A stretch of DNA of 64,000 nt from Heliocidaris erythrogramma. Taxonomy: Eukaryota > Echinodermata > Echinoidea > Camarodonta > Echinometridae. Both the position numbers and the translations under genes were made by a program. Shown here piece after piece: positions 59,701-63,443 of the stretch; position 1 is the first letter of the stretch, and every line of letters begins with the position of its first letter. The stretch spans positions 26,269,501 through 26,333,500 of the forward strand of contig CM046870.1 of the NCBI GenBank assembly GCA_025617745.1. Reading direction: 5' to 3'. The notes beneath the pieces were generated by a model. The model made no database searches and was not told the origin of the DNA. It worked only from the letters and a program-made list of their open reading frames with translations.

Positions 59701-60107
59701 ACGATGTTCAGAATATGGCAATTTAATTACTTATCGTATAGCTATACGATTCTGATATAGCCATACGATGAATTTAGGAAATCTGAACAGGGGGTAGGTT
59801 TACCTTTCGTCAAAATCGCTTGTCACCGTCAACTTCACAGATCACAGAGAGTATGCTGAGTGAAGCGCCGAAAAAGTTCCCTTTCAATTCTCCGACCACA
59901 AAGGAATCCTACTACTATCGCTCGGTCTTTGAAGAGTTCTTCCCAGGTAGGGCCACATGGACACCTTACATGTGGATGCCTCGCTGGGTAGATGTGGCAG
60001 ACCCTGCAGGACGGGCCTTGAAGCATTATGCACATGGCAACCATGACGTTTCCAAAGGACACGACTTCCATCTGTCGGACTTCATGACAGGCACTGTTGG
60101 TCAGTAA
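13305..60107 (+). CDS. asns: Asparagine synthetase (glutamine-hydrolysing), 10 exons
   Basis: Makes asparagine in the cytosol from aspartate, glutamine and ATP, yielding glutamate, AMP and PPi. Coding exons: 13305-13571, 29589-29734, 32588-32675, 43971-44144, 49392-49493, 51291-51418, 53749-53875, 54489-54696, 58931-59168, 59841-60107. All junctions are GT-AG and phases agree (0,0,1,1,1,0,1,2,0). The sum with one missing G restored is 1746 nt, 581 residues; vertebrate ASNS has about 561, the surplus being mainly a longer C-terminus. N-terminal glutaminase (about 1-210): MCGIW with Cys2 nucleophile, [27 protein letters not shown]. Synthetase (about 225-581): SGGLDSS PPi loop, LETYDI, SGEGSDE, RVPFLD. 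The ATG has A at -3. The sequence as given is broken by a 1-nt deletion in exon 2 and a duplicated exon 7-8 block. Upstream non-coding exons are not excluded. Confidence 0.95.
13694..14633. mobile_element. Foldback MITE with about 150-bp TIRs plus an extra terminal copy
   Basis: The arm beginning CCCTGATAGCAGAAAGTG occurs at 13694-13845 and again, nearly identical, at 13854-14003. It is inverted at 14493-14633, ending CTATCAGGG. The arms are rich in ACGTC words. The paired arms 13854 and 14633 bound the element; the first copy is an additional tandem arm. The centre is occupied by the element at 14004-14492. No coding capacity. Confidence 0.8.
14004..14492. mobile_element. Nested MITE with GTACACTGTAAAAACT ends
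   Basis: Starts GTACACTGTAAAAACTAAAG and ends CTTCAGTTTTTACAGTGTAC, sitting between the arms of the surrounding foldback element. Inside, a tRNA-like B-box segment occurs twice in opposite orientation (CCTCGAACCAGGTTCCGCTG near 14129, and CAGCGGACCCTGGTTCGAAG near 14306), so the inversion extends inward. No cloverleaf could be closed. Confidence 0.7.
14655..14797. mobile_element. Short MITE, CCCGTTTCATAAAAC family
   Basis: CCCGTTTCATAAAACTTG to CAAGTTTTATAAAAACGGG, 143 bp, same family as 10766, 54709 and 57439 but in the opposite internal orientation (here CAACCAATCAGATGCAAGG). Non-coding. Confidence 0.8.
14798..16085. other. Intron 1, no feature resolved
   Basis: Contains G runs at 14925-14940 and 15802-15820, an A run near 15167-15181 and ordinary AT-rich sequence. 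An inverted resemblance between about 15240-15350 and 15420-15540 (AACCTCAGTTCGGTGCGAGT against ACTCGTATCAGACCGAGGTT) suggests a degraded palindromic element at 15225-15555, centred near 15390. Confidence 0.5.
16506..16890 (-). pseudogene. LINE C-terminal region, frameshifted
   Basis: Continues the minus-strand LINE after a frame break. It encodes [21 protein letters not shown], then an HDTRNS block, and after a second frameshift near 16630 the [19 protein letters not shown] tail characteristic of this LINE type. Degraded by at least two frame breaks. Confidence 0.8.
16957..18136 (-). pseudogene. LINE reverse transcriptase domain
   Basis: About 390 codons in one frame. In order: a [19 protein letters not shown] finger region, [31 protein letters not shown], motif [12 protein letters not shown], motif [14 protein letters not shown], motif [11 protein letters not shown], then the thumb motif [13 protein letters not shown]. 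All RT catalytic Asp residues are present, so the domain is well preserved, but it lacks a start and an endonuclease, and the next block is out of frame. It may have moved recently compared with the LINE at 1-5094. Confidence 0.85.
18137..18905. other. Intron 1, no feature resolved
   Basis: AT-rich with a GATGA-rich stretch near 18410-18520. No recognisable gene, RNA or repeat boundary. Confidence 0.5.
18906..19571. repeat. Purine-rich degenerate minisatellite
   Basis: GA/AAG-rich sequence punctuated by four copies of a GGACCGAAAGGGCCTTGCCTC-like block (near 19094, 19180, 19383 and 19528) and poly-C runs. The left end carries GGCGCGGATCCGGGGG, resembling the GGATCC-containing ends of the MITE at 31110. 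All long ORFs here are low-complexity artefacts. Confidence 0.7.
19750..20010. repeat. Poly-C and (GA)n low-complexity tract
   Basis: Poly-C at 19750-19763 followed by GAGA and GAAAG repeats to about 20010. No gene. Confidence 0.85.
20146..20189 (+). repeat. Alu/7SL-like 44-bp stretch
   Basis: Reads GCTGGATTACAGGCGCACGC followed by CACAACGCCTAG and TTCTTTGTATCTA. This closely resembles the antisense left-monomer segment of primate Alu and, less closely, antisense 7SL RNA. The flanks do not continue the similarity convincingly. Recognised from memory; significance untested. Confidence 0.4.
20190..21660. other. Intron 1, mostly unresolved; a C-run and GGATCC end
   Basis: AT-rich sequence without a gene. 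At 21501-21620 two C runs (21501-21511, 21585-21595) precede ACCCTGGATCCGCGCTTGCC, which looks like the right end of the same poly-C MITE type as 31110-31428; its left end was not found. Confidence 0.45.
21661..23230. mobile_element. GTCACAACTGCCCGTACG TIR element, interrupted
   Basis: The left end reads CTTATAGTCACAACTGCCCG and the right end CGGGCAGTTGTGACTAAGG: inverted repeats of about 18 bp. The body is unusually rich in CGTACG, ACGTGCG and GTACGG words, unlike the AT-rich surroundings. It is interrupted between about 21925 and 22770 by an AT-rich block that includes a LINE endonuclease fragment. No transposase seen. Confidence 0.7.
21961..22436 (-). pseudogene. LINE AP-endonuclease fragment
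   Basis: Minus strand, two overlapping frames. The upstream frame contains [18 protein letters not shown]. After a frame break it continues as [14 protein letters not shown], then [20 protein letters not shown]. The YRPP, GDFN and SxIDxI motifs are those of the apurinic-like endonuclease of non-LTR elements, which nicks the target site. Frameshifted and isolated from any RT, therefore dead; a (ATCTTT)n stretch lies at its 5' side. Confidence 0.8.
23247..24256 (+). mobile_element. AGCCTAGGTCACAAC TIR element with internal ORF, copy A
   Basis: Ends AGCCTAGGTCACAACACGCC and GGCGGGTTGTGACCTAGGCT form about 22-bp TIRs. The body is about 1.0 kb and dense in CGTACG, GTGCG and CGCAC words. A second copy lies inverted at 45096-46085. 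Starts 16 bp after the related element ending at 23230. The middle holds a conserved reading frame. No transposase, so non-autonomous. Confidence 0.85.
23708..23962 (+). CDS. Conserved short ORF inside the TIR element, copy A
   Basis: Not recognised as a known family. The frame (open from 23633) encodes a very basic, probably helical stretch containing [18 protein letters not shown], then [17 protein letters not shown] and [18 protein letters not shown], ending at 23962. In the inverted copy at 45372-45698 the same frame is kept: one 3-bp in-frame indel, several synonymous changes and conservative I/M and L/V changes. The frame upstream of about 23708 differs between copies, so the real start is unclear. 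It could be a captured host exon or an element protein remnant. Confidence 0.4.
   Translation, partial: DFCKIKAEQTDEYHHFVSKIPKKLNKKGSAQKTANRAREAQQKRAVDDVKAGDEQMRSDIGREKLTFIALARTYSLQVSKDTVH
24257..25039. other. Intron 1, no feature resolved
   Basis: Ordinary AT-rich intronic sequence between two TIR elements. Confidence 0.5.
25040..26037. mobile_element. GAATTTGAATG-word TIR element, copy 1
   Basis: TIRs TAGGTTTTCCCGGTCAATTT (left) and AAATTGACCGGGAAAACCTA (right), flanked by TA on both sides. The left arm (about 25080-25340) is filled with CATTCAATTT/CATTCAAATTCG words, and the right arm (about 25770-26010) with the inverse, GCGAATTTGAATG. Spacing is irregular, 10-30 bp. The central 400 bp is AT-rich and unique. 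No transposase. Same family as 48000-49347 and 52058-53115. Confidence 0.88.
26478..28301. repeat. 437-bp tandem array of a TIR element with promoter-like motifs
   Basis: Units start at 26478, 27057, 27494 and 27931. Each begins TAGGGACTTTTAGAA (TAGGGATTTTTAGAA in units 2 and 3), has the inverse TTCTAAAAGTCCCTA about 60 bp before the next unit, and then a linker. The last unit stops exactly at its right TIR (28301). Units 2 and 3 are 437 bp; unit 1 has an extra 142 bp (26697-26838) with AAAAGGTAAGT, a good splice donor. Each unit carries TGCGCATGCGCC (NRF1-like), TGACGTCA (CRE) and ACTTCCGG (ETS-like). The repeated ORFs reflect the repeat, not proven coding. Confidence 0.85.
28655..28760. repeat. 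TGATATCA palindrome array
   Basis: Five copies of CTTGATATCAAG-like palindromes spaced 20-24 bp apart. Confidence 0.8.
28764..28821. repeat. Short hairpin
   Basis: TTTTCTTGTGAAATGG with CCATTTCACAAGAAAA, 16-bp arms around a 23-nt loop, directly after the palindrome array. Confidence 0.8.
28822..29588. other. End of intron 1, no feature resolved
   Basis: Contains GA-rich sequence near 29140-29240 and a TTTTAGTTATATTTTCTAAATTGA-like short direct repeat just upstream of the exon 2 acceptor (29490-29540). No gene. Confidence 0.5.
29589..29734 (+). CDS. asns: asns exon 2 (residues 90-138), 1-nt deletion
   Basis: Acceptor CCGCAG|GTCCAA, donor CAA|GTATCA, phase 0 on both sides. Encodes [15 protein letters not shown], then after the break [11 protein letters not shown] and [17 protein letters not shown], aligning with the end of the glutaminase domain. 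The exon is 146 nt where 147 are needed: the GGG at 29631-29633 is followed by AG where GGGG would restore the frame. As given, an in-frame TGA appears at 29655. All other junction phases agree, so a base-calling error or a private null allele is more likely than a pseudogene. Confidence 0.93.
29957..30365 (+). repeat. Dispersed 410-bp repeat, copy 1
   Basis: Begins CCCTTTCATGACAGGAATTA and runs through TTATTGAGCCAAACCACAAA. A diverged direct copy is at 47037-47450. No ORF or TIR was recognised. Intron 2. Confidence 0.75.
30988..31451 (+). repeat. 90-bp tandem duplication, second copy interrupted
   Basis: TTCTGTCTGTTTCAT...AATGTATGTATTCATGTG occurs uninterrupted at about 30988-31045. It occurs again at 31075-31109 plus 31429-31451, split by the MITE. 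Confidence 0.8.
31110..31428. mobile_element. Poly-C MITE with CAGTGGCGGATCCAGG ends
   Basis: Left end CAGTGGCGGATCCAGGGGGG; right end CCTGGATCCGCCCCTG; 319 bp; flanked by 5-bp AATGT duplications. The neighbouring uninterrupted repeat copy shows the empty site. The interior holds C runs of 14-20 and a T run. Similar GGATCC ends occur near 18917, 21605 and 33820. Confidence 0.85.
32216..32560 (+). repeat. Minisatellite, about 60-65-bp unit
   Basis: Five to six degenerate units of TTATGTTACAAGGCCCAGG then TTACACTGATATGGGG. The array ends 27 bp before exon 3. Confidence 0.85.
32588..32675 (+). CDS. asns: asns exon 3 (residues 139-168)
   Basis: Encodes [14 protein letters not shown] then LLLCSEAK, the conserved glutaminase C-terminal segment. 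Acceptor CTGTAG|ATT, donor AAAG|GTATAA; leaves one base (phase 1). Confidence 0.95.
32686..32849. mobile_element. MITE GGCCCCGTCTTA...GATCGCAACTCTC
   Basis: GGCCCCGTCTTAGAGAGTTG followed by CGATTGATTGC on the left; GATCGATCGCAACTCTCAAT followed by AAGACAGAGCCC on the right. About 160 bp, imperfect TIRs. Starts 11 bp after the exon 3 donor. Non-coding. Confidence 0.75.
32850..34569. other. Intron 3, low-complexity pieces only
   Basis: TTAATCGGCCTTCGCTGTCT plus CTCTCT occurs at 33467 and again at 33862, flanking about 390 bp. A C run at 33775-33798 is followed by CCCTGGATCCGCCC, a probable right end of the poly-C MITE type. No gene. Confidence 0.5.
34570..38600. repeat. 60-bp minisatellite built on CCCATATGGG
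   Basis: About 60 degenerate units of GGGAATAAGCTGGGCAAACC then CATCTGGGAAACATATGTAA and ATGCCCATATGGGTATCAT. Preceded at 34570 by CCCAGGTAACAGGCCCATGT, an inverted match to GGGCTTGCTACCTGGG at the end of the array near 43925, which suggests both arrays grew inside elements of one TIR family. The unit is close to a multiple of three and holds few stops, hence long repetitive ORFs in several frames of both strands, which I do not call genes. Longer-period blocks of about 400-500 bp (ending AGGGAAACAACTGTAAATAC) give a higher-order structure after 36400. Confidence 0.95.
38704..38935. mobile_element. MITE with ATAGAGTACCGAAGT TIRs
   Basis: ATAGAGTACCGAAGTGTGAC and GTCAGTACTTCGGTACTCTAT are about 25-bp imperfect TIRs around 230 bp, and GGTTCTAAACAA/TTGTTTAGAACC is a second internal inverted pair. 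TA occurs on both sides. Confidence 0.85.
39331..39474. repeat. Long near-perfect hairpin, about 65-bp arms
   Basis: Arms 39331-39395 and 39409-39474 around a 13-nt loop, e.g. GGTAGACAAAAGAACATCCC with GGGATGTTCTTTTGTCTACC. Weaker pairing continues outward (CACTATGAACA/TGTTCATAGTG). Probably a foldback MITE. Confidence 0.88.
39475..42413. other. Intron 3, low complexity and degenerate duplications
   Basis: T/G run at 40073-40095 and (GA)n at 40165-40190. At 41470-42080, phrases such as ATGTATGTCGTTGC, GGAGTAAATTT and AATAAGTGAATACATGT recur two or three times, marking an old degenerate tandem duplication. No gene recognised. Confidence 0.55.
42414..43926. repeat. 185-bp GCCCATATGGGC array, interrupted
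   Basis: About three units of 185 bp containing GGCGATCTGGGATGGCCCAT, GGGGCCCATATGGGCATTCC and TAGCCCATATTTTACCC, spanning 42414-42955 and resuming at 43711-43926. The right end is GGGCTTGCTACCTGGG. A 755-bp insertion (42956-43710) interrupts a unit, with CATATG repeated on both sides, as for a 6-bp target duplication. Confidence 0.88.
42956..43710. mobile_element. Unclassified 755-bp insertion
   Basis: Starts ATGCACCACGCGGTACCCCGG and ends GGTACCATTTATGTCAT, flanked by CATATG. It has GGTACC-rich ends, TGCA-type palindromic words (ATGCAGTGCATAT) and a short basic ORF (43186-43428, [16 protein letters not shown]) that I do not recognise. TIRs are not clear. Confidence 0.5.
43971..44144 (+). 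CDS. asns: asns exon 4 (residues 168-226)
   Basis: Acceptor TTGTAG|GTCTGG; encodes [20 protein letters not shown] then the variable [14 protein letters not shown] linker between glutaminase and synthetase domains. Donor CAAT|GTAGGT, phase 1. The PPGH motif matches the PGH of other ASNS proteins; the rest is weakly conserved, as usual here. Confidence 0.9.
44702..44831 (+). other. Possible terminal exon with overlapping poly-A signal
   Basis: After an acceptor-like T10...GAAAACAG, the frame reads [20 protein letters not shown] and on to a stop at 44829-44831. The stop overlaps AATAAA (44828-44833). The acidic Ser/Asp/Glu-rich end could be the last exon of the surrounding element's gene or of a captured gene. 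Not recognised, and no upstream exon identified. Confidence 0.25.
45096..46085 (-). mobile_element. AGCCTAGGTCACAAC TIR element, copy B
   Basis: Inverted copy of 23247-24256, with ends AGCCTAGGTCACAACCCGCC and GGCGGGTTGTGACCTAGGCT. Nested in the TTAA element. The two copies keep the same length and word composition with scattered substitutions. Confidence 0.85.
45372..45698 (-). CDS. Conserved short ORF inside the TIR element, copy B
   Basis: Minus-strand counterpart of the frame at 23708-23962. It contains [34 protein letters not shown] and [17 protein letters not shown]. The N-terminal 30 residues differ between copies, so the conserved unit starts near the first KAEQT. Function unknown; a captured exon fragment is an alternative. 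Confidence 0.4.
   Translation of the reverse strand: MSTQKVNRTEEVGAMHLKRTLCALISAGCIKAEQTDEYHFVSKMPKKVNKKGSAQKTANRAREAQQKRAVDDVKAGDEQMRSDIGREKLTFIALARTYSLQVRKDTVR
47037..47450 (+). repeat. Dispersed 410-bp repeat, copy 2
   Basis: CCCTTTCATGACAAGAATTA to AATTGTCTCGAAAATGTTAA; colinear with 29957-30365 with indels and many substitutions, so an older dispersed repeat. Confidence 0.75.
47451..47999. other. Intron 4, no feature resolved
   Basis: AT-rich sequence without recognisable content. Confidence 0.5.
48000..49347. mobile_element. GAATTTGAATG-word TIR element, copy 2
   Basis: TIRs TAGGTTTTCCCGGCCAATTT and AAATTGGCCGGGAAAACCTA, each carrying the same GGCC change relative to copy 1, flanked by TA. 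Left arm 48030-48300 has CATTCAATTT/CATTCAAATTC words; right arm 49050-49330 has GAATTTGAATG words. Centre about 700 bp. The 3' end lies 45 bp before exon 5. Confidence 0.88.
49392..49493 (+). CDS. asns: asns exon 5 (residues 226-260)
   Basis: Short exon without its own start, too small to stand out. Acceptor GTAACAG|TC, frame [20 protein letters not shown] then [13 protein letters not shown], donor TCAG|GTATGA. It supplies the helix before the ATP site and the first Ser of the SGGLDSS PPi loop. Phase 1 on both sides agrees with exons 4 and 6. Confidence 0.93.
49622..50125. mobile_element. ATCGTACGAT-word repeat element
   Basis: Dense in TCGTACGAT, CGTACGG and TCGTAG words in both orientations, with a CCTAGTTTACATTTGCTACGG left end and GATCAGTTTACGGTGAACTC right end that are only loosely inverted. 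Composition contrasts sharply with the surrounding intron 5. No ORF of note. Confidence 0.6.
50262..50331. repeat. Perfect 33-bp hairpin with 4-nt loop
   Basis: Arms 50262-50294 and 50299-50331 are exact complements, e.g. ATCCATGAGAAAGAAATGAC with GTCATTTCTTTCTCATGGAT; loop ATAG. Confidence 0.92.
50332..51290. other. Rest of intron 5; (TA)n at 50680-50716
   Basis: A (TA)n run of about 18 units and two A-rich stretches. No gene. Ends at the exon 6 acceptor. Confidence 0.6.
51291..51418 (+). CDS. asns: asns exon 6 (residues 260-302)
   Basis: Acceptor CTTTCAG|GG; completes SGG and reads [20 protein letters not shown] then [21 protein letters not shown]. It contains the ATP/PPi-loop Asp-Ser-Ser and the [10 protein letters not shown] nucleotide-binding segment. 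Donor AAG|GTAAAA, phase 0. Confidence 0.95.
51955..52057 (+). repeat. A-rich tract, (AAAT)n/(AAT)n
   Basis: C run, A run, then AATA/AAT repeats leading straight into the left end of the TIR element at 52058. Confidence 0.85.
52058..53115. mobile_element. GAATTTGAATG-word TIR element, copy 3
   Basis: TIRs TAGGTTTTTGCGGTCAATTT and AAATTGACCGCAAAAACCTA (a matched variant of copy 1), flanked by TA. Left arm with CATTCAATTT and right arm with GCGAATTTGAATG words. The tandem duplication of the locus starts inside it at about 52788, so its right half is repeated at 55516-55844. Confidence 0.88.
53396..53738 (-). mobile_element. tRNA-derived SINE, copy 1
   Basis: Read on the minus strand: CAAGTGGTTTAGTCACTTGAC, then GTTGTGGGTTCAAACCC (B box GGTTCAAACC), then TTGAGCAAGGCATTTTATCC and a 3' tail GCGCTATATATATATAAAAA plus (TTA)n. 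The tail resembles the LINE 3' end at 5049-5094. Head end lies 10 bp before the exon 7 acceptor. Confidence 0.7.
53749..53875 (+). CDS. asns: asns exon 7 (residues 303-345), first copy
   Basis: Acceptor ATTTAG|GTTGCC; reads [20 protein letters not shown] then [23 protein letters not shown] is a conserved synthetase motif. Donor ATAG|GTATGT, phase 1. Confidence 0.95.
53888..54118. repeat. TTCATTATTCCGAA-word repeat
   Basis: About ten degenerate copies of GGTTCATTATTCCGAA(A/G), with GTTCGTAATTCCGAAGG and GTTCATAATTC variants, irregularly spaced in intron 7. Repeated at 56618-56848; a related inverted-arm version is at 61388-61640. Confidence 0.8.
54489..54696 (+). CDS. asns: asns exon 8 (residues 345-414), first copy
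   Basis: Acceptor CACAAG|CC; reads [20 protein letters not shown] then [20 protein letters not shown] and [28 protein letters not shown] is the second ATP/aspartyl-AMP site motif. Donor ATGG|GTAAGA, phase 2. Confidence 0.95.
54709..54852. mobile_element. Short MITE, CCCGTTTCATAAAAC family
   Basis: CCCCGTTTCATAAAACTTTT to AACAAGTTTTATGAAACG, starting about 12 bp after the exon 8 donor; the duplicated copy is at 57439-57582. Confidence 0.85.
56126..56468 (-). mobile_element. tRNA-derived SINE, duplicated copy
   Basis: Copy made by the locus duplication, not an independent insertion; differs from the first by at least one base (CCCAGTCAAG against CCCTGTCAAG). Confidence 0.7.
56479..56605 (+). 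CDS. asns: asns exon 7, second copy
   Basis: Appears identical to 53749-53875, including both splice sites. Joined to exon 8 or 8' it keeps frame; preceded by exon 8 it does not. Confidence 0.9.
57219..57426 (+). CDS. asns: asns exon 8, second copy
   Basis: Appears identical to 54489-54696. This is the copy nearest exon 9 (intron 1504 nt). Confidence 0.9.
57439..57582. mobile_element. Short MITE, duplicated copy
   Basis: Second copy of 54709-54852, produced by the locus duplication. Confidence 0.85.
58241..58930. other. End of intron 8, no feature resolved
   Basis: AT-rich intronic sequence. The open frame before 58931 is intron, since the acceptor TCCTAG|CCTAGAG gives the correct phase. 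Confidence 0.7.
58931..59168 (+). CDS. asns: asns exon 9 (residues 414-493)
   Basis: Completes Gly, then [33 protein letters not shown] and [20 protein letters not shown]. Donor CAG|GTATGA, phase 0. RVPFLD and GIEK are strongly conserved synthetase motifs. Confidence 0.95.
59169..59840. other. Intron 9
   Basis: Contains a CCTAATCCTAAACCAACCTAAA-like stretch at 59552-59575 and CGTATAGCTATACG palindromic words at 59734-59770. No separate gene. Confidence 0.7.
59841..60107 (+). CDS. asns: asns exon 10, terminal (residues 494-581)
   Basis: Acceptor TTCACAG|ATC; reads [20 protein letters not shown] then [18 protein letters not shown] and [20 protein letters not shown], as expected for the ASNS C-terminus. 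After KHY comes a tail of about 24 residues rich in His, Asp and Gly, longer than the vertebrate one. Stop TAA at 60105-60107. Confidence 0.95.
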   Translation: MTESMLSEAPKKFPFNSPTTKESYYYRSVFEEFFPGRATWTPYMWMPRWVDVADPAGRALKHYAHGNHDVSKGHDFHLSDFMTGTVGQ

Positions 60108-61387
60108 GGTTTTTGAGACAGATCACACGAGGCGTCATTTTGCTGACGTTAACCCATTGCGTACGGGAGCCGGGTGGTTCCTGTATTAAGCCTATGGGAA
60201 TAAGAGAATTCAGTAGCCAACGAGTTAGGATCGCGTCAATGAATGGTATGGTCTTTCGTTGTGCGTCATGAAAGATCGTGTAAAAAGTGATGACAAAATG
60301 AACAATGCAAACAATACTTTAAATAACTGGCGTATGGGTTAGTTTGCTTTCACAGGCTCGGATAAGAGCAGGTAATGACGAAATCGAAATGACGCTTCGT
60401 GTGAGACCGTCCAAAGTCAAGGCTTCATCCATCAACCTAATAATTGGATATTCAAGTGACTTTGCCCCTTTATAAAGGATTGAGCACATTGGATATGTTG
60501 CGTATGATTGTGTTACATTTCTTAATGGATTTATTAATGTGTCACTATGATTCATTCATGAAGCTAGATGCGTCATGATGCAGAGGTTACCGTTTCTATA
60601 TTATCCAGCCCTCAAATCACCTATACACGTTTTTCCTTGTCCCTAATAATTCCATCTCTCTCTATAACCACGGGATCTGGAATTTGTGCAATTTTTGTTT
60701 AGGACAAATCATTTTCAGTGTCACTTTCGCAGAAGTAGATGCTTTTATCTTTCCCGCTGCCCACGTAGGCCTTGGTTTGTAGTCTCTTTTAAGCACCGTT
60801 TGTATTTTCTCTCTAATATTTTGTTCTCATTCTTTTGTATACTTGTACACCTCGTTGTTATGTACTATGTTTATTGTTAACCAATGGAAGAAGAATTTCT
60901 GTTATAATGACAGATTATCTATAAATTCAATTTAAGAGACGGTGTGGTTAGAGACGCAGAGGAACATCTCCGTCTAAAAGTAGATTTTCATACATTTAAT
61001 CATAATATCTAAAAGCCAAAGTGTGAACTATCATAATATATGGCATATACCATTCGAGTTTCTACGCTGATAATACAGTTTTTAAATATCAGATACATAA
61101 TGGTATCTCGTCATTTAAAACACAAATGTTTTACTTATAGTTCGTGCTAGAAATATTATAAATTATATGTCAAATAAATTGTGTAAATATTCTGCTATTC
61201 CAAATCTATGAACTTTACATTCTTGCTTATAGCTATCTTTGCATCATTTTGAGAGTGTAACTTGAAATCCATGAATCCCAACCTCGCCAAAGTCATTGAC
61301 AATCTTTATAGATTATACCACTCAGGGTTCCCTGGCCATGCAAGATAATTGTTCCAGAAACAATACCCTCACGATGTCACAATAGTT
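60108..61387. other. asns 3' region, UTR not delimited
   Basis: No further gene. A possible poly-A signal AATAAA is at 61173-61178, about 1.07 kb after the stop; whether it is used cannot be told. Confidence 0.4.
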
Positions 61388-61640
61388 ACATGTCGTTTTT
61401 CCGAAAGTTCATTTATCCGAATTTTTCGCAACGTTCATTATTCCGAAAATGAAGTAGGACTTTATTTTACGTTCGGAATTCATTACGAACCTTTGAAATA
61501 TTTTCGGAACGATTAATCCAATTTCATTTTTAGAATTATGAACCTACGAATAAACGAACCTTTGGGATAATGAATATTCAAATTGTGCAACAAATTGTTC
61601 TGAATTACGGACCCTATTTCATTTTAAGAATTATGAACCA
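61388..61640. mobile_element. TTCATTATTCCGAA foldback word repeat
   Basis: The left half has GTTCATTTATCCGAA and GTTCATTATTCCGAAAA words; the right half has their inverse (TTCGGAATTCATTACGAACC, TTTCGGAACGATTAA, GAATTATGAACC). Same word as the intron 7 repeat, but arranged as two opposed arms. Confidence 0.7.
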
Positions 61641-61647
61641 CCTTCTA

Positions 61648-61713
61648 TGTGAAATTTATGTTCAGAACTTGGACACATAATGTGAAATTTATGTTCAGAA
61701 CTTGGACACATAA
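61648..61713 (+). repeat. 33-bp tandem duplication
   Basis: TGTGAAATTTATGTTCAGAA then CTTGGACACATAA, twice in exact succession. Confidence 0.95.
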
Positions 61714-63150
61714 TGACCAAATTCTTTGTGCAAGAGCGTATTATTAGCACAGCGTGGAGAGGGATCATCGACAGATCGAAGGAAGCGATCGACGAGATGG
61801 ATCGACAATAGCTCTAAGATAGTCGCCGATGGCGGCGCTATATTACTTTTGTACTGTATAGGCGTGAGTTATGAGTTTTCATATTGATTAGATGATGTGT
61901 TTTGGTCAATAACGGGTGTAATACGCTATTGAAAAGTCTGTTTGCGGGTATGGGGTTTCGTTACAAAGAAACGATGTACTGGTCGGAGGAAAATAAGATT
62001 AGGCCGGACTTATGGGCACAGGCAGGTATAGTGACAGTAAGAACATCTACACACAGAGCTATGCGTACATGTAAGGTGCCACATTTTCCACATCAAATTT
62101 CATTATGTGCTTAGTTCCAATTATGCCTTTAATAGTGAGTGCTTTATACCTGTACATGTACTTGTATTTGTAGTTACTCTTTTTCTTAATGTACTTGAGT
62201 ACTCCCCTTCTCCCTAGCTTATATTCTCACCTCCATTTCTTTCTCTCCTCTCATTTTCCCTTCTTCTTCCGCTATATTTCTTTTCCTCAAAACAACTGAA
62301 CCACTTAATGGGAGTAACTTAAGTATTGTCACATGTTATAGCTATTTTATTTACTGTAATTGATTACTTTTATTCATATCTACTATGTGATCTTCATTTG
62401 TACAAGTATACAATTATAATTTGTACACAAGACAAATATCGGTCTTTGGACCGTTTGTCCTTGTTTATGATTGTTTTTAGCTCAATAATATCCGATATAT
62501 CATGTAAGTAGCCGCGATAGAAATGTTATGTAAGCAAAACACCGGAAGTAGACAACACAACCGAAAGCTGGACCCACAGCTCCGCACACTGAAGGGCGCA
62601 CACCTGTAATTATTTCCCCATAGGCTCATGTGTTGAAAATGAGAAATGAAAAAATCATGAAATATAAGTGCTAACTATGGTACCATGCAAACCTGTATCT
62701 TGACTAGTTTGTACAATTTCCTTGATTTCCTGAAAATATGAAGTGGTGTTTTTCAGCATTTTTTCTCTCTACAGTGTCTGCAACTTAGACTACCCACTAA
62801 CCTGGTCTGTGCTACAGTGGTTATGAGGTTTTTGGGGGCTGCTAATAAAGTCCCCATAAAATCCCACTGGGATCAACTTCTGCTCTCTCATGGGACTGAT
62901 CTGAAACAGTAATTATCCCTCTTTTTGCACATTTGAAAAAGTGTTGAAATATGTATTATTGATTTTATATCAATTTTTTGAACAATTATATCATCTTTGG
63001 TACGGGTAGTCTAGATTCTATCCGTTTTTTATATTTGGTTTATTCCCCTACGCTGCTCTTTCTCTACACGCATATCCCACACAGAGCGCGACTCTCCACT
63101 CATCGCGCAAACCCCCCAATTTCACCCGTCGAAAAAACAACAGTATACAA
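61714..63150. other. No gene recognised
   Basis: Flanking sequence with GATCGAC-rich words near 61766-61806 and ordinary AT-rich DNA. Short ORFs have no recognisable domain. Confidence 0.55.
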
Positions 63151-63309
63151 ATGATGCACAGGTTGGAGTGGGTCGGTAGGAATTGTGTACACAAGGTACC
63201 TCTGAATTGTCTGAACCCACGAGGCGCAGCCGAGTGGGTTTCGGACAAAATTCAGAGGTACCGAGGGTACACAATTCCTACCGACCCACGAAAAATACCT
63301 GTGCATCAT
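63151..63309. mobile_element. Hairpin MITE ATGATGCACAGGT
   Basis: Inverted arms of about 70 bp with mismatches: ATGATGCACAGGT...GGGTCGGTAGGAATTGTGTA pairs with TACACAATTCCTACCGACCC...ACCTGTGCATCAT, around GAGGCGCAGCCGA. Confidence 0.88.
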
Positions 63310-63380
63310 CTGTTTTATAGAATGGGTAAAAAAAAAAAGTGAAAATCAAACTTTTTCCCAATCATGCATCCAGTGAAAGT

Positions 63381-63443
63381 GAGCCATGCGTCCGGTAAAA
63401 AAATTTACCGGACGCATGGCTCAAATTTACCGGACGCATGGCA
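63381..63443. repeat. TTTACCGGACGCATGGC hairpin and repeat
   Basis: GAGCCATGCGTCCGGTAAA (63381-63399) and its exact inverse at 63404-63422, then a third direct copy at 63426-63443. Confidence 0.9.

Noticed and set aside
61902..62114. 70-aa ORF downstream of asns
   Set aside because: No recognisable motif, no splice or regulatory context, and length expected by chance.
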